Assembly (NCBI RefSeq): GCF_900120295.1
Contig: NZ_LT635470.1
Location: 1,054,001-1,118,000, forward strand
DNA length: 64,000 bases
DNA from: Blautia sp. Marseille-P3201T
Lineage (GTDB): Bacteria > Bacillota > Clostridia > Lachnospirales > Lachnospiraceae
Reading direction: 5' to 3'
Position numbers and translations under genes: made by a program. This document shows positions 9,045 to 18,168 of this stretch, piece by piece. The notes below the pieces were generated by a model that made no database searches, was not told the origin of the DNA, and was given only the letters and a program-made list of their open reading frames with translations. Numbering within the stretch: position 1 is the first letter of the stretch; the number at the start of each line of letters is the position of its first letter.

Positions 9045-11045
9045 ATGAAAGCGAAAAAAATAGCAGCAATCAGTTCTGCAATCATTTTTGGTGTATCAAC
9101 TGCACTTACAGGAATGCCTACCACCACATTAGCGCAAGAGCAAACTGTAACAGAAGAAGCAACTGCAACTGAAGGTCAAAAAGCGGAAGCTCAAGAACCT
9201 TCAACAGTCCCCGAAACTCAGGAGAAACCACAAACTCAAGAGCCGACTACTACTCCTGAAGCTCAAGAGAAACCACAAACTCAAGAGCCGACTACTACTC
9301 CTGAAGCTCAAGAAAAACCGCAAACTCAAGAGCCGACCACTACTCCTGAAGCTCAGGAAAAACCGCAAGCTCAAGAACCCGCAACAACTCCCGAAGCTCA
9401 GGAAAAACCAACAGGTATTTCTATTGATGAGAAAAACTTTCCTGATGCCGTTTTCCGCAAATATATAGAAAATAAAATTGACAAGGAAAACAATTCAAAA
9501 GGTATTTTAACACAAGCTGAAATCAATAGCGTGACCTCTATGATGCTTTCCAGTTTAGACATCTCAGATACAAAGGGAATTGAATACTTTACAGAATTAC
9601 AGACTCTCAGCATCTATAATTCTAATTTGTCCTCTTTTTCCTTAAAAGGACTAAAAAAATTAACAAAGCTCTCGATAACATCTAATAAAAAACTGACTAC
9701 TCTAAACCTTTCTGATTTACCGAATTTGGAAATTTTGGATTGTTACAGTAATCATCTGTCTTCCATTGATGTTTCCAATTTCAAAAAGCTTCGTGAAATA
9801 GACTATCATGGCAATCTCGAACTCACTACTCTTGATTTTAGAGGCTGCGATAGCTTAGAAGTCGGTTACCACTCTGTCAGCCAGGAAACAGTTTATATCT
9901 CAGCCGGTATGACAAAATATGTCGGCTGTAACCTTGTATCCTATCATACCGGCAATATGGTTATTGACTTGGATGGATTTTACACAGTAAATCCAGATGG
10001 CAGTAAATCCGTAGATTTAAGTAAAGTGATTTCTCCTGCCCTCATCAACGTTTTGGCAAAGGAAAATCACTCCTCTTTTAACAAAGATACAAGTATCCTT
10101 ACCATACCTGCCGGCGATAAACAAACAATCTTACAGGCAGGAAAAGATAATAACAACAAACCAACCCATTGGACATTCTATACTGAAATTACTGCTGTAA
10201 ATGACTGTACTGTAAAGTTTGACACTATGGGTGGAAGTATTGTAGAAGACCAGATTATTGCCAATGGAAAAACAGCTACAGAACCATCGGCTCCTACAAA
10301 AGATGGATACCTTTTTAAAGGATGGTATCTGGATAAGGAATTTTCAAATCCTTATGATTTTACCACACCTGTGACAAAGGATATTACATTATATGCCCTT
10401 TGGGAAAAAGAAGCTGCTGCAAATACCCCGCCGACAATTACAGCAAACGACATAACATTAACCGTTGGCGATACCTTTAATCCTTTGGATTACGCAGCTG
10501 CTTCCGACAAAGAAGACGGCGAAATCAAACTTACCAATGACAATGTAATAAAAAATGACGTAAACACTGCAAAAGCAGGTACTTACCATGTCACTTATAA
10601 GGTTACGGACAAAAACGGTGCTTCAACAGAAAAAACAATCACCATAACCGTCAATCCAAAACCTGCCAAAATCAACACACCGCCTGTTATCGATGCAAAA
10701 GATATCACATTGACGGTCGGCGATAAGTTTAATCCTTTAGACAAAGTAACCGCAACCGATAAAGAAGACGGAAAGCTGAAGCTTACCAAGGATAACGTAA
10801 TAAAAAATAATGTGGACACCTCCAAGGCAGGAACTTATTCTGTTACCTATAAGGTTACAGATAAAGACGGCACTTCTGTGGAAAAGACCATTAAAGTAAC
10901 CATAAAGGAAAAGAAAACCGAGAAAAAAACAGCTCCGAAAACAGCTGATATGGCAAATATAGGTCTGCTTGGCTCCATGTTTGCCGGTTCTGCGGGTGTC
11001 TTGTCCTTATCTCTCGGAAAGAAACGCAGAAGAAACAACAAATAA
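9045..11045 (+). CDS. Sortase-anchored leucine-rich-repeat surface protein
   Basis: A 666-residue secreted, wall-anchored protein. Domains in order: signal peptide (1-30), Pro/Glu/Gln/Thr-rich spacer with 15-residue repeats (about 50-125), irregular leucine-rich repeats (about 150-290), a Listeria-Bacteroides (Flg_new) repeat containing GYLFKGWYLDKEF and LYALWEK, and two Ig-like DUF5011-type domains containing ITLTVGD. A sorting end APKTAD precedes a hydrophobic helix and KKRRRNNK. The start is ATG 9045, placed eight bases after AAGGAG; the in-frame ATG 9027 overlaps that site. Adhesion to host or partner cells is likely but unproven. Confidence 0.88.
   Translation: MKAKKIAAISSAIIFGVSTALTGMPTTTLAQEQTVTEEATATEGQKAEAQEPSTVPETQEKPQTQEPTTTPEAQEKPQTQEPTTTPEAQEKPQTQEPTTTPEAQEKPQAQEPATTPEAQEKPTGISIDEKNFPDAVFRKYIENKIDKENNSKGILTQAEINSVTSMMLSSLDISDTKGIEYFTELQTLSIYNSNLSSFSLKGLKKLTKLSITSNKKLTTLNLSDLPNLEILDCYSNHLSSIDVSNFKKLREIDYHGNLELTTLDFRGCDSLEVGYHSVSQETVYISAGMTKYVGCNLVSYHTGNMVIDLDGFYTVNPDGSKSVDLSKVISPALINVLAKENHSSFNKDTSILTIPAGDKQTILQAGKDNNNKPTHWTFYTEITAVNDCTVKFDTMGGSIVEDQIIANGKTATEPSAPTKDGYLFKGWYLDKEFSNPYDFTTPVTKDITLYALWEKEAAANTPPTITANDITLTVGDTFNPLDYAAASDKEDGEIKLTNDNVIKNDVNTAKAGTYHVTYKVTDKNGASTEKTITITVNPKPAKINTPPVIDAKDITLTVGDKFNPLDKVTATDKEDGKLKLTKDNVIKNNVDTSKAGTYSVTYKVTDKDGTSVEKTIKVTIKEKKTEKKTAPKTADMANIGLLGSMFAGSAGVLSLSLGKKRRRNNK
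9190..9413 (+). repeat. Tandem 45-bp repeats coding a Pro/Thr-rich spacer
   Basis: About five copies of a 45-base unit encode EPTTTPEAQEKPQTQ with few changes. They form the wall-spanning stalk of the surface protein. Near-identical units of this kind vary in number between strains by slippage. Confidence 0.85.
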
Positions 11046-11075
11046 AAACAACATCACAGAAAGGCTGGATTTTAT

Positions 11076-11597
11076 ATGAACTCTTTGCAAAAGCAACATT
11101 TAATCTTAATTGGTTTTATGGGAACAGGAAAAAGCACCGTTGCCCGCCAGTTAAGCAGACAATTAGAACTTCCGTTTTTTGAAATGGATGAAATGATTGT
11201 TCAGGAACAGGGAATGGAAATTTCCAATATTTTTCAGGAAAAAGGAGAAGCTTACTTTCGTGATTTAGAAACAGCGCTTTTAAAAAAGCTTCTCCAAGAA
11301 GAAAAAGGAATTCTGTCCTGCGGCGGCGGAATTATACTGCGTGACGAAAATATTCAGGCAATGAAAAAGCACGGCACTGTTATTCTTCTCACTGCAAAAC
11401 CGGAAACCATTTTAAAAAGAGTGCAGCATAACCAATCCCGCCCTGTTTTAAACGGAAAGAAAAATATCGACGATATCACAAAATTGATGAAAGAAAGAGA
11501 AGAACGCTACCACATGGCTGCCGATATTCTCATTTCCACAGACGGAAAATCGCTTTCTCAGATTTGTGAAGAAATCACAACTATGGTTACAAAATAA
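11076..11597 (+). CDS. aroK: Shikimate kinase
   Basis: A 173-residue kinase that phosphorylates shikimate at the 3-OH in chorismate synthesis. The P-loop GFMGTGKST is at residues 13-21, the shikimate-binding MDEMI and FRDLE segments follow, and SCGGGII at about 84-90 is the substrate glycine loop. The lid contains NQSRPVLNG. Length is typical. It begins 30 bases after the surface-protein gene, so the two may share a transcript even though their functions are unrelated. The palindromic element at 11.6 kb follows. Confidence 0.95.
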   Translation: MNSLQKQHLILIGFMGTGKSTVARQLSRQLELPFFEMDEMIVQEQGMEISNIFQEKGEAYFRDLETALLKKLLQEEKGILSCGGGIILRDENIQAMKKHGTVILLTAKPETILKRVQHNQSRPVLNGKKNIDDITKLMKEREERYHMAADILISTDGKSLSQICEEITTMVTK

Positions 11598-11611
11598 TTT
11601 TTCATAACTTC

Positions 11612-11719
11612 ATGAAAAAAATATTGATACATTTTATGCTCAGTCTGCGCTCGCTTTGAGCTTGTAATCTCAAAGTGTGCTCGACAAATTCGCTAAAAAT
11701 GTATCAATATTTTTTGTTT
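11612..11719. repeat. Palindromic repeat element, copy A
   Basis: A 90-base core (11621-11710) begins ATATTGATAC and ends GTATCAATAT. Its centre is an inner stem of CTTTGAG and CTCAAAG around TTGTAAT. Poly-A and poly-T flanks extend the outer stem. Copy B at 38925-39014 is the reverse complement at 86 of 90 positions. It lies in the gap between shikimate kinase and rsgI and probably also terminates transcription. Confidence 0.85.
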
Positions 11720-11722
11720 CAT

Positions 11723-11750
11723 AGGAGATTGCGCAACAGCGCAATCTCCT
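11723..11750. repeat. Perfect 12-bp inverted repeat hairpin
   Basis: AGGAGATTGCGC, an AACA loop, then the exact complement. It follows the palindromic element directly. A weaker relative with the same AACA loop lies at 46669-46690. Confidence 0.8.
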
Positions 11751-11769
11751 AATGTGTCATTTTTATTTC

Positions 11770-12648
11770 TTAGTCTTCCTCGTCTTCCGTTTCTTCTTGT
11801 TCTTCTTCCTCTGTATCCTCCGGTTCTTGATTTTCCTGTGCCGACGTCTCCGGTTTCTTATTTTCCTGTTCCGTCACCTCCGGCTCTTCCGGTTCTTCTG
11901 TTTCCGGCTCTATATCCGTCTCCTCACTGTCAGGTTCATCCTCCTCTGAAAAGCTTTCATCTTCTTCATTTTCCGGCTCCTCTGCATCTTCTATATCCGT
12001 TTCTGTATTCTCCTCGTCATCTTCCTCTGCCGGTTTTGGTTCTGCTATGATTTTCTTTCCCGTGATAATATCTGTTTTTTGTTTTTTATCAGGTTCTTGA
12101 ATTTCTTCTATTTTTCCTTTCATATAAGTTACATTCTCGTTTCCGAAAATTTTCTGTAAAGCTTCTTCAAGTTCTTTTGAAACCTTTTCGTCTTCTTTAT
12201 ACATTGCGTAAACAACTGTCAAGCTACCATCCGCATCACGGAGTTCTTCTGCGATTTCTTTTAAATCCTGAAGTTTTTGACCTTCTAAATCCTTTAAGGC
12301 TTTTAAAGACACGGTATCATCGTAAGAATAAGCATCTTGAATTTTATAATTTTTATCAATTTTCACGCTGACTGATTTTACACCTTCTAATTCCACCATA
12401 GCATATACCTGTTGGCTAAATTGTGGCAGCAGCAAAGAAGTGATGCAAAGAAGGATAGCTGCCGCAATGGCTGCTGCTTTTTGCCACTGCAATGTCCGCA
12501 CCTTTTTGTACCGATCTTCTTCCAGCACATAGACAGCAGCTCCTACTTTCATTCCCGCTTTCTTTTTTATACGAATAATCTCCCCATCTTCTGTCATTGC
12601 TAATGCGTATCCGTCTTTTATTTCCAAAATAATCACTTTATGATACAT
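11770..12648 (-). CDS. rsgI: RsgI-type anti-sigma factor with acidic extracellular tail
   Basis: A 292-residue single-pass membrane protein. Residues 1-50 match the RsgI N-terminal domain that holds SigI; a transmembrane helix lies near 60-80, followed by an extracellular domain with the VKSVSVKIDKNY beta segment (about 90-185). The tail (about 190-292) is almost only Glu, Asp, Pro and Thr. Clostridial RsgI proteins often end in carbohydrate-binding modules; none is visible here. The start overlaps sigI by 11 bases, with GAGGTG upstream. Confidence 0.85.
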   Translation of the reverse strand: MYHKVIILEIKDGYALAMTEDGEIIRIKKKAGMKVGAAVYVLEEDRYKKVRTLQWQKAAAIAAAILLCITSLLLPQFSQQVYAMVELEGVKSVSVKIDKNYKIQDAYSYDDTVSLKALKDLEGQKLQDLKEIAEELRDADGSLTVVYAMYKEDEKVSKELEEALQKIFGNENVTYMKGKIEEIQEPDKKQKTDIITGKKIIAEPKPAEEDDEENTETDIEDAEEPENEEDESFSEEDEPDSEETDIEPETEEPEEPEVTEQENKKPETSAQENQEPEDTEEEEQEETEDEED

Positions 12649-13306
12649 TTTTACACCTCGTTCCCCTTATCCAATACAAAAGACTTGGAAATTCCTTTGC
12701 AAAAATAATCATTGCGCCAAGAATAAAGCTTTTGCTTCGTTTGATTACCTTCTCTGTAAGCTCTGCCAGAACAGCTACCCTTCGTATGGGAAGTTTTCGT
12801 TTTCTGTACGTTTCTTCTACGATTTCTTCATCCTTTCCTGCTTTTTCGGCTGCATCTAAAGCTGTTTCTCTTGTATCCTTATGGCGAGGCGCTTCATCTG
12901 CCAGTTTTTCAAAGGTCAGCCCAAAGAAAAGAAGCTCCTTTTGATATTTTAAAATTTCCTGTTTCAGATGATTATCCTGCTCCTCTGCCTCTTCTGCCTG
13001 AAAATCCTGCCCTGTCTCATAAAGCGCATCCAGAGACACCACCTTTTCGTGCTTCTTTTCTTTTTCCACATAATTTTTTAATCTGCTGACAATTACCAGC
13101 TTTGCAAAAGCTAAAAATACACCTTTTTCCGGCTGATATTTTTCTATGGCTTCTGTAAATGCCAAAAGTGCAATTTCAAACTCTTCATCATTTTCAATAG
13201 AAATATAACGTCCTGTAAAGCTGCTGACTGTTTTTATCAAAAAAGCCATATACTTTTCAATCAGGTATTCTATATTTTCTATACTGATTTCTTCTTCCTG
13301 CCCCAT
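12638..13306 (-). CDS. sigI: RNA polymerase sigma factor SigI
   Basis: A 222-residue alternative sigma factor. The conserved N-terminal SigI region is seen as NDEEFEIALLAFTEAIEKYQPEKGVFLAFAKLVIVSRL split over residues about 40-80, followed by a variable acidic linker and a C-terminal HTH containing LPIRRVAVLAELTEKVIKRS. SigI factors answer heat or extracellular polysaccharide through the partner RsgI, whose gene overlaps this one. AAGGAG precedes the ATG. Confidence 0.88.
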   Translation of the reverse strand: MGQEEEISIENIEYLIEKYMAFLIKTVSSFTGRYISIENDEEFEIALLAFTEAIEKYQPEKGVFLAFAKLVIVSRLKNYVEKEKKHEKVVSLDALYETGQDFQAEEAEEQDNHLKQEILKYQKELLFFGLTFEKLADEAPRHKDTRETALDAAEKAGKDEEIVEETYRKRKLPIRRVAVLAELTEKVIKRSKSFILGAMIIFAKEFPSLLYWIRGTRCKNVS

Positions 13307-13342
13307 GGTAACTCCTTTTCCGTTTTCCTGCCGTATATTTTC

Positions 13343-13984
13343 TTAACTATTTTGAGCCAGAAGATTAACGCTGTCAATACCTCCCATGCCAAAAACTGCC
13401 TCTATGATTTGATTGCCTCTTTCTTCAGGAAGCTGTACCTCATAAACAATCTCAAAAGACTCTGCCAGAATATTTTTTGCTCTAATCTTTACACTTTCTG
13501 TCTGTTCTTTTACCAACTCCTGCATTTTGTCCAAATCCGTATGACTGCCTCGAATTACCATAAGCATGGCTGCCTGCTTTGCCGCTCTTTTCTTTGTTCC
13601 AATCATCACACATGCCAGTATCAGAGAACCGGCTGCACCGATAAAATAACTCTGAGTAGCCGCTGCCAAACCGATTGCCATAGACCAAAAAATAAATCCG
13701 ATATCTCGGGTGTCTTTAATATTGGTACGAAAACGTACAATGGAAAGTGAGCCCAACATCCCCAGAGACAACGCCAGATTGGATTGTATCAAATCCATCA
13801 GCACCGTAGAAATCAGCGCCATTGTCACTAAGGTAACGGCAAATTGGGGCTGATAGCTTTCCTTGGTATTTGCCAGCCGATATGCGCCATACAAAATCAC
13901 AGAAAGGAGCAACGCTGCCGCAAGACTGATTAAAATTGTTATAGGTTCGGGTTTCTGGTTAATCATATTAAATATTTCTTTCAT
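13343..13984 (-). CDS. DUF4956 membrane protein (second copy)
   Basis: A 213-residue protein with about four transmembrane helices in residues 15-145 and a soluble C-terminal domain. The motif LSLGMLGSLSIVRFRTNIKD followed by TRDIGFIFW is the DUF4956 hallmark and occurs almost unchanged in the paralogue at 14864-15481. It is the distal gene of the VTC-DUF4956-MBL-DUF4956 operon, with GAGGTGG before the ATG. Its function is unknown. Confidence 0.88.
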   Translation of the reverse strand: MKEIFNMINQKPEPITILISLAAALLLSVILYGAYRLANTKESYQPQFAVTLVTMALISTVLMDLIQSNLALSLGMLGSLSIVRFRTNIKDTRDIGFIFWSMAIGLAAATQSYFIGAAGSLILACVMIGTKKRAAKQAAMLMVIRGSHTDLDKMQELVKEQTESVKIRAKNILAESFEIVYEVQLPEERGNQIIEAVFGMGGIDSVNLLAQNS

Positions 13985-13993
13985 ATTGCCACC

Positions 13994-14848
13994 TCATTCT
14001 TTCTCAATCAAACAAACATTTACTTCTTTTCCATCTAAAATAAAATCAATACCAAGCTGATTTCCCTCTGAATAATATGGTTTTACACCGCATTTTTCTA
14101 AATTTTCCTGCGTTTTGGTATTTACGGACTCCGGATTTTCTTCTGCATTTCCGGTAATTATTCCGTATTCCGGATTTACTCGTTTTAAAAGCGCAGGACT
14201 TGTTGCATCCTCTTCTCCATGATGGCCCAGCTTTAAAATATTTGCAGAAATTTTTCGATTTTCTGACAGGTACTCTGCTTCTTCCTCTTCTTCCATATCT
14301 CCTGTAAAAAGGCAAGCTGTTTTCCCATAAACTAAACGCATTACTACCGAATTATTGTTTTCATTTTCATAATTTGTTTTATCGGGAAGCCAGATTTCTC
14401 CGGTTGCACCTCCCAAGTCAAGGGCTTCTCCGCCTGCCAGCTCTGTAACCGATACGTCGTATTCCTTTGCCAGAGCTTTTGCATCTGTTTTTTTATACGA
14501 AACATCATCTTTCCCTGACAGATAAAGCTTTTTTACCGAATATTCCTGTAACAGCATCTCCAAATTTCCAGCATGGTCCTTGTGTCCGTGGGAGAGAAAA
14601 ATTCCTTCCAGCTCTTTTACTCCCTTTTTCTGAAGCACTGCCAAAATTTGCTCTCTGTCTTCCTTTTTTCCTGTATCCCACATATAAAAATTTTTATCCG
14701 GTGTTTCGATTAAAAAAGCGTCTCCTTTTCCTATTGTGATAAAAGAAATCGTCAAGGTTCCTTCAAATTTTTCTTCTTTTTCTCTGCATCCAAACAACAG
14801 ACAGCTGAAAAATAATATTCCCACACACAATCCTAATCTATATTTCAT
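13994..14848 (-). CDS. Secreted lipoprotein with ComEC-like metallo-beta-lactamase fold
   Basis: A 284-residue predicted lipoprotein: residues 1-21 form a lipobox signal ending LLFGC. The mature part is a metallo-beta-lactamase hydrolase of the ComEC/Rec2 C-terminal type with SHGHKDHAG (zinc ligands, about residue 89-97), LFTGD and KLGHHG. Such domains cleave phosphodiesters, often DNA. Here it sits alone between two DUF4956 genes in a VTC operon, so the substrate may be a surface polyphosphate or nucleic acid; this is inference. Confidence 0.82.
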   Translation of the reverse strand: MKYRLGLCVGILFFSCLLFGCREKEEKFEGTLTISFITIGKGDAFLIETPDKNFYMWDTGKKEDREQILAVLQKKGVKELEGIFLSHGHKDHAGNLEMLLQEYSVKKLYLSGKDDVSYKKTDAKALAKEYDVSVTELAGGEALDLGGATGEIWLPDKTNYENENNNSVVMRLVYGKTACLFTGDMEEEEEAEYLSENRKISANILKLGHHGEEDATSPALLKRVNPEYGIITGNAEENPESVNTKTQENLEKCGVKPYYSEGNQLGIDFILDGKEVNVCLIEKE

Positions 14849-14863
14849 AATGCCCTCCTGCTC

Positions 14864-15481
14864 TTATGCAACCTTTGTCTTCGGCGATAAAATATTTACG
14901 CCGTGAATACCTTCCATTTTGCTGATTTTACACAGCAGATTTTCTTCCTCCTTTTCTTCTACTCGCACCTTATATACCAGTTCAAAGGTATCTGCAAATA
15001 CATTTTTACTCTGCACAGAGCTGCCCTGCGCCTGTCCCAGCATTTCCTGTACAGGCTCTAAGGTCTGCTTTTCCCCACGTACAATCACCATTCTGGATTT
15101 TTTCCGCTCAAAGCTGTGATTAAAAATCAGCAATACCGTACCCAACAGCAAGGAACTGACAAAGGAAACTGCAAATGCACCTACTGCCGAAGAAATTCCA
15201 ATGGACAATGCCCAAAAGACAAATCCTAAATCCCTAGGGTCTTTTGTATTGGTTCGAATTCTGCAAATAGATAAAGAACCCAACACGCCTAAGGACAGCA
15301 TAGGATTGTCCTGAATTAAAGTCAGTAAAATTGTAGAAACAAATGCCAGCATCAAAAGTGTAATATTAAACCGCCTGTTATAGGTCAGTGCATCGTGGCA
15401 AAAACGATACACAAGCATCATCAAACCTCCTGTAAAAAGTGTAAATACAATACTGATTGCCAATTCTATATTTCCATTCAT
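14864..15481 (-). CDS. DUF4956 membrane protein (first copy)
   Basis: A 205-residue membrane protein with four predicted helices and the DUF4956 signature LSLGVLGSLSICRIRTNTKD, then RDLGFVFW. ATG 15481 is preferred over an in-frame GTG at 15490 because GGAAAGG is nine bases before it. It lies eight to nine bases after the VTC gene. DUF4956 proteins accompany VTC-domain proteins widely in Firmicutes and probably form the membrane part of that system. Confidence 0.86.
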   Translation of the reverse strand: MNGNIELAISIVFTLFTGGLMMLVYRFCHDALTYNRRFNITLLMLAFVSTILLTLIQDNPMLSLGVLGSLSICRIRTNTKDPRDLGFVFWALSIGISSAVGAFAVSFVSSLLLGTVLLIFNHSFERKKSRMVIVRGEKQTLEPVQEMLGQAQGSSVQSKNVFADTFELVYKVRVEEKEEENLLCKISKMEGIHGVNILSPKTKVA

Positions 15482-15498
15482 GTTTTTCACCCTTTCCG

Positions 15499-16215
15499 TT
15501 AATAATAATATTCTTTTAAAAGCTGCCTTGACGTTCCGAATTTGCTGGGAGGCTTTTTACTCAAGTCGCATTGTGCCAACACATCCTGTATCTGTTTAAA
15601 TAAAAATCGGTCGTATTTGATTTCCAAAATTGTCTGGTCTTTTGGCATGGCTGATTTAAAATTTAATTTATCACTGTATAAGTCATAGCAAAAATCACAA
15701 TACCTTAAATGATTATCCAGCGTAATTCTGGTATTAAAATTCTCGTGTGTGTATGCCCTCCTGTCATACTCAATAAGGGAAACAGGGCGGTACAGCCTGC
15801 TTGTCATCAAATCATAGGCGTATCCTGCCACATCGCTGTCATAATTTAAAAGCGCTGTAAAATCTCTCTTTAAAAGCCGCTGCGCATCTTCTCTGGATAT
15901 TACTAAGCTCTCCTTTAGTTCTCTTCCAAAGCTTTTCCTTTTCAGTTCAAATTTCGCTGTGGCATCCTCCGTATGGTAAATCCTCACACGAATTCTCTTT
16001 TTTTCATCTGCCCCTCTTTTCTTATCTATATAGTCCTCATTTGTAATACTGTCAAAATATACACTACGTACGGTATAGCCGTCATATCCTCCGTAAGCGT
16101 CCGGTGTTAAGATATGGTCAAGGGCATCTAATAAAAATAAACGGTCCTGCAATGACAGCAAATATTTTACTTCTTTTCTGGATACAGAAAGCTTTGTCTG
16201 CTTTTCCTGACTCAT
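15499..16215 (-). CDS. VTC-domain protein (polyphosphate polymerase-like)
   Basis: A 238-residue cytoplasmic protein of the VTC domain family, whose yeast members polymerise polyphosphate inside a tunnel. Visible tunnel-type residues include RKEVKYLL near 13, VYFDS near 67, KKRIRVRIY near 92 with KFELKRK near 108, and the acidic EIKYDRFL near 199. It is the first gene of the four-gene operon with AGGAGG before the ATG. Bacterial members are unproven as polyphosphate polymerases. The usual third partner, CotH kinase, is absent here. Confidence 0.85.
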   Translation of the reverse strand: MSQEKQTKLSVSRKEVKYLLSLQDRLFLLDALDHILTPDAYGGYDGYTVRSVYFDSITNEDYIDKKRGADEKKRIRVRIYHTEDATAKFELKRKSFGRELKESLVISREDAQRLLKRDFTALLNYDSDVAGYAYDLMTSRLYRPVSLIEYDRRAYTHENFNTRITLDNHLRYCDFCYDLYSDKLNFKSAMPKDQTILEIKYDRFLFKQIQDVLAQCDLSKKPPSKFGTSRQLLKEYYY

Positions 16216-16283
16216 AGAAAAACCTCCTCTCGTCTTTTACTATATAATACCGAGAGCTTTTTTTATTTCGGGCCCTTTTTTGC

Positions 16284-16321
16284 AAAAAAATAGAGAAAAG
16301 ATAAAAAAACTATCTTTTCTC
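16284..16321 (-). terminator. Intrinsic terminator of the ABC exporter operon
   Basis: GAGAAAAGATA pairs with its complement and is followed on the minus strand by a run of T. It sits 20 bases after the exporter stop. Confidence 0.85.
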
Positions 16322-16341
16322 CATTTTTTACTATATTTTCT

Positions 16342-18168
16342 TTATATGCTTTCCGCTTTTTCAAACTGACTGTTATACAGATTTGCATAAAATCCGTTTG
16401 CTGCCAAAAGGGACTGATGTGTTCCCTGTTCAATAATATCTCCGTCTTTCATAACCAGAATTAAGTCTGCATCACGAATGGTTGATAATCTGTGTGCGAT
16501 GACAAAGCTGGTTCTGCCTTTCATCAGGTTATCCATAGCCGCCTGAATACGTTCCTCTGTTCTGGTATCTACGGAGGAAGTTGCCTCATCTAAAATCAGG
16601 ATTTTATTGTCAGCCAAAATCGCTCTTGCAATGGTAAGAAGCTGCTTCTGTCCCTGTGAAATATTGCTGGTCTCTTCATTTAAAACCATCTGATAGCCTC
16701 CCGGCTGGGACATAATAAAGTGATGGGCATGCGCTGCCTTTGCTGCTGCAATAACCTCTTCATCCGTGGCATCCAAACGTCCGTAGCGGATATTTTCCAT
16801 AATTGTTCCGTGGAACAGCCATGTTTCCTGTAATACCATTCCGAATAATTCTCTTAACTGAATGCGGTTAAAATCTTTAATGTTATGACCGTCAATGAGA
16901 ATTTCACCGGAATTTACATCATAGAAGCGCATTAAAAGCTTAATCATGGTAGTTTTTCCTGCTCCGGTCGGTCCTACAATGGCAACCTTCTGTCCTGCTT
17001 TCACGTCACCGCTGAAGTCGTGAATAATCAAATGCTCCGGCTGATAGCCGAACGCAACGTGACGGGCTTCTACATTTCCTTCTATGGTTGTGATATCCAC
17101 AGGATTTTCTGCTGTCTGGTCTTCTTCTTCCTCATCTAAAAATTCAAAGACACGCTCTGCCGCTGCTGCAGATGACTGAAGCATATTGGTAACCTGCGCA
17201 ATCTGCTGAATAGGCTGAGTAAAGTTTCGAATATACTGGAAAAATGCCTGAATATCACCTACCATAACCTTTTCTTTAATTACTAAAAATCCACCTAAAA
17301 GAGCTACCATAACATATCCCAGATTTCCCACAAACTGCATAATCGGCATCATCATTCCTGAGAAGAACTGAGAACGCCATCCTGTGGTATACAGCTTTTC
17401 ATTGGTTTTCTCAAATTCACGGATAACATCTTCTTCTTTGTTAAATGCTTTGACTACATTGTGGCCGCTGTAAATTTCTTCTACCTGCCCGTTGACTTCT
17501 CCCAGATATTTCTGCTGCTGCTGGAAATATTTCTGCGAATGTTTCATGACTTTTCCGATAATCATCATGGAAATCGGCAAAATCAGAATTGCCGCCACAG
17601 TCATATATACGTTAATGGATAGCATCATAATCAGAACACCAATCAGCATGGTAACAGAGGTAATCAACTGGGTAAAGCTCTGGTTAATACTGGTCTGCAG
17701 GGTATCAATATCATTGGTAATACGTGATAAAATTTCTCCGTGTGTTCTGCTCTCAAAGTATTTCAAAGGTATTTTATTGATTTTTACGGAAATGTCTTTT
17801 CTCAGATTATAAGTAACCTGATTGGAAATTCCCGTCATAATAAAGCCCTGAATAAACGAGAAGGCAGAGCTGATTAAATACAAGCCCAACGCAAACAGAA
17901 GAATTTCACCGATTTTTCCAAAATCAATGCCTGCTCCTCCGCTTATCTTGGAAACAAGACCTTCATACAGCTCGGTGGTTGCCTTTCCCAAAACCTTAGG
18001 ACCTACAATGTTGAAAATCGTACTTCCCACTGCAAATACCATCATCACGGCAAGCTGAAGTCTGTAACGCTTCATATAGTTTAACAGCCTTTTCATTGCT
18101 GTCTTAAAATCTTTGGCTTTTTCTGCGGACATGTGTCCTCCATGTCCTCTTGGTCTTCCATTACTCAT
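16342..18168 (-). CDS. ABC exporter half-transporter, subunit B (type IV)
   Basis: A 608-residue fused permease-ATPase. Residues about 35-330 hold six transmembrane helices. The ATPase has Walker A GPTGAGKTT, signature ISQGQKQLL and Walker B ILILDEATS followed by the H-loop AHRLST. The signature starts ISQGQ, the usual variant in the second subunit of heterodimeric exporters. The gene overlaps the partner ABC gene by eight bases and is controlled by the marR gene ahead. Substrates may be drugs or peptides. Confidence 0.92.
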   Translation of the reverse strand: MSNGRPRGHGGHMSAEKAKDFKTAMKRLLNYMKRYRLQLAVMMVFAVGSTIFNIVGPKVLGKATTELYEGLVSKISGGAGIDFGKIGEILLFALGLYLISSAFSFIQGFIMTGISNQVTYNLRKDISVKINKIPLKYFESRTHGEILSRITNDIDTLQTSINQSFTQLITSVTMLIGVLIMMLSINVYMTVAAILILPISMMIIGKVMKHSQKYFQQQQKYLGEVNGQVEEIYSGHNVVKAFNKEEDVIREFEKTNEKLYTTGWRSQFFSGMMMPIMQFVGNLGYVMVALLGGFLVIKEKVMVGDIQAFFQYIRNFTQPIQQIAQVTNMLQSSAAAAERVFEFLDEEEEDQTAENPVDITTIEGNVEARHVAFGYQPEHLIIHDFSGDVKAGQKVAIVGPTGAGKTTMIKLLMRFYDVNSGEILIDGHNIKDFNRIQLRELFGMVLQETWLFHGTIMENIRYGRLDATDEEVIAAAKAAHAHHFIMSQPGGYQMVLNEETSNISQGQKQLLTIARAILADNKILILDEATSSVDTRTEERIQAAMDNLMKGRTSFVIAHRLSTIRDADLILVMKDGDIIEQGTHQSLLAANGFYANLYNSQFEKAESI

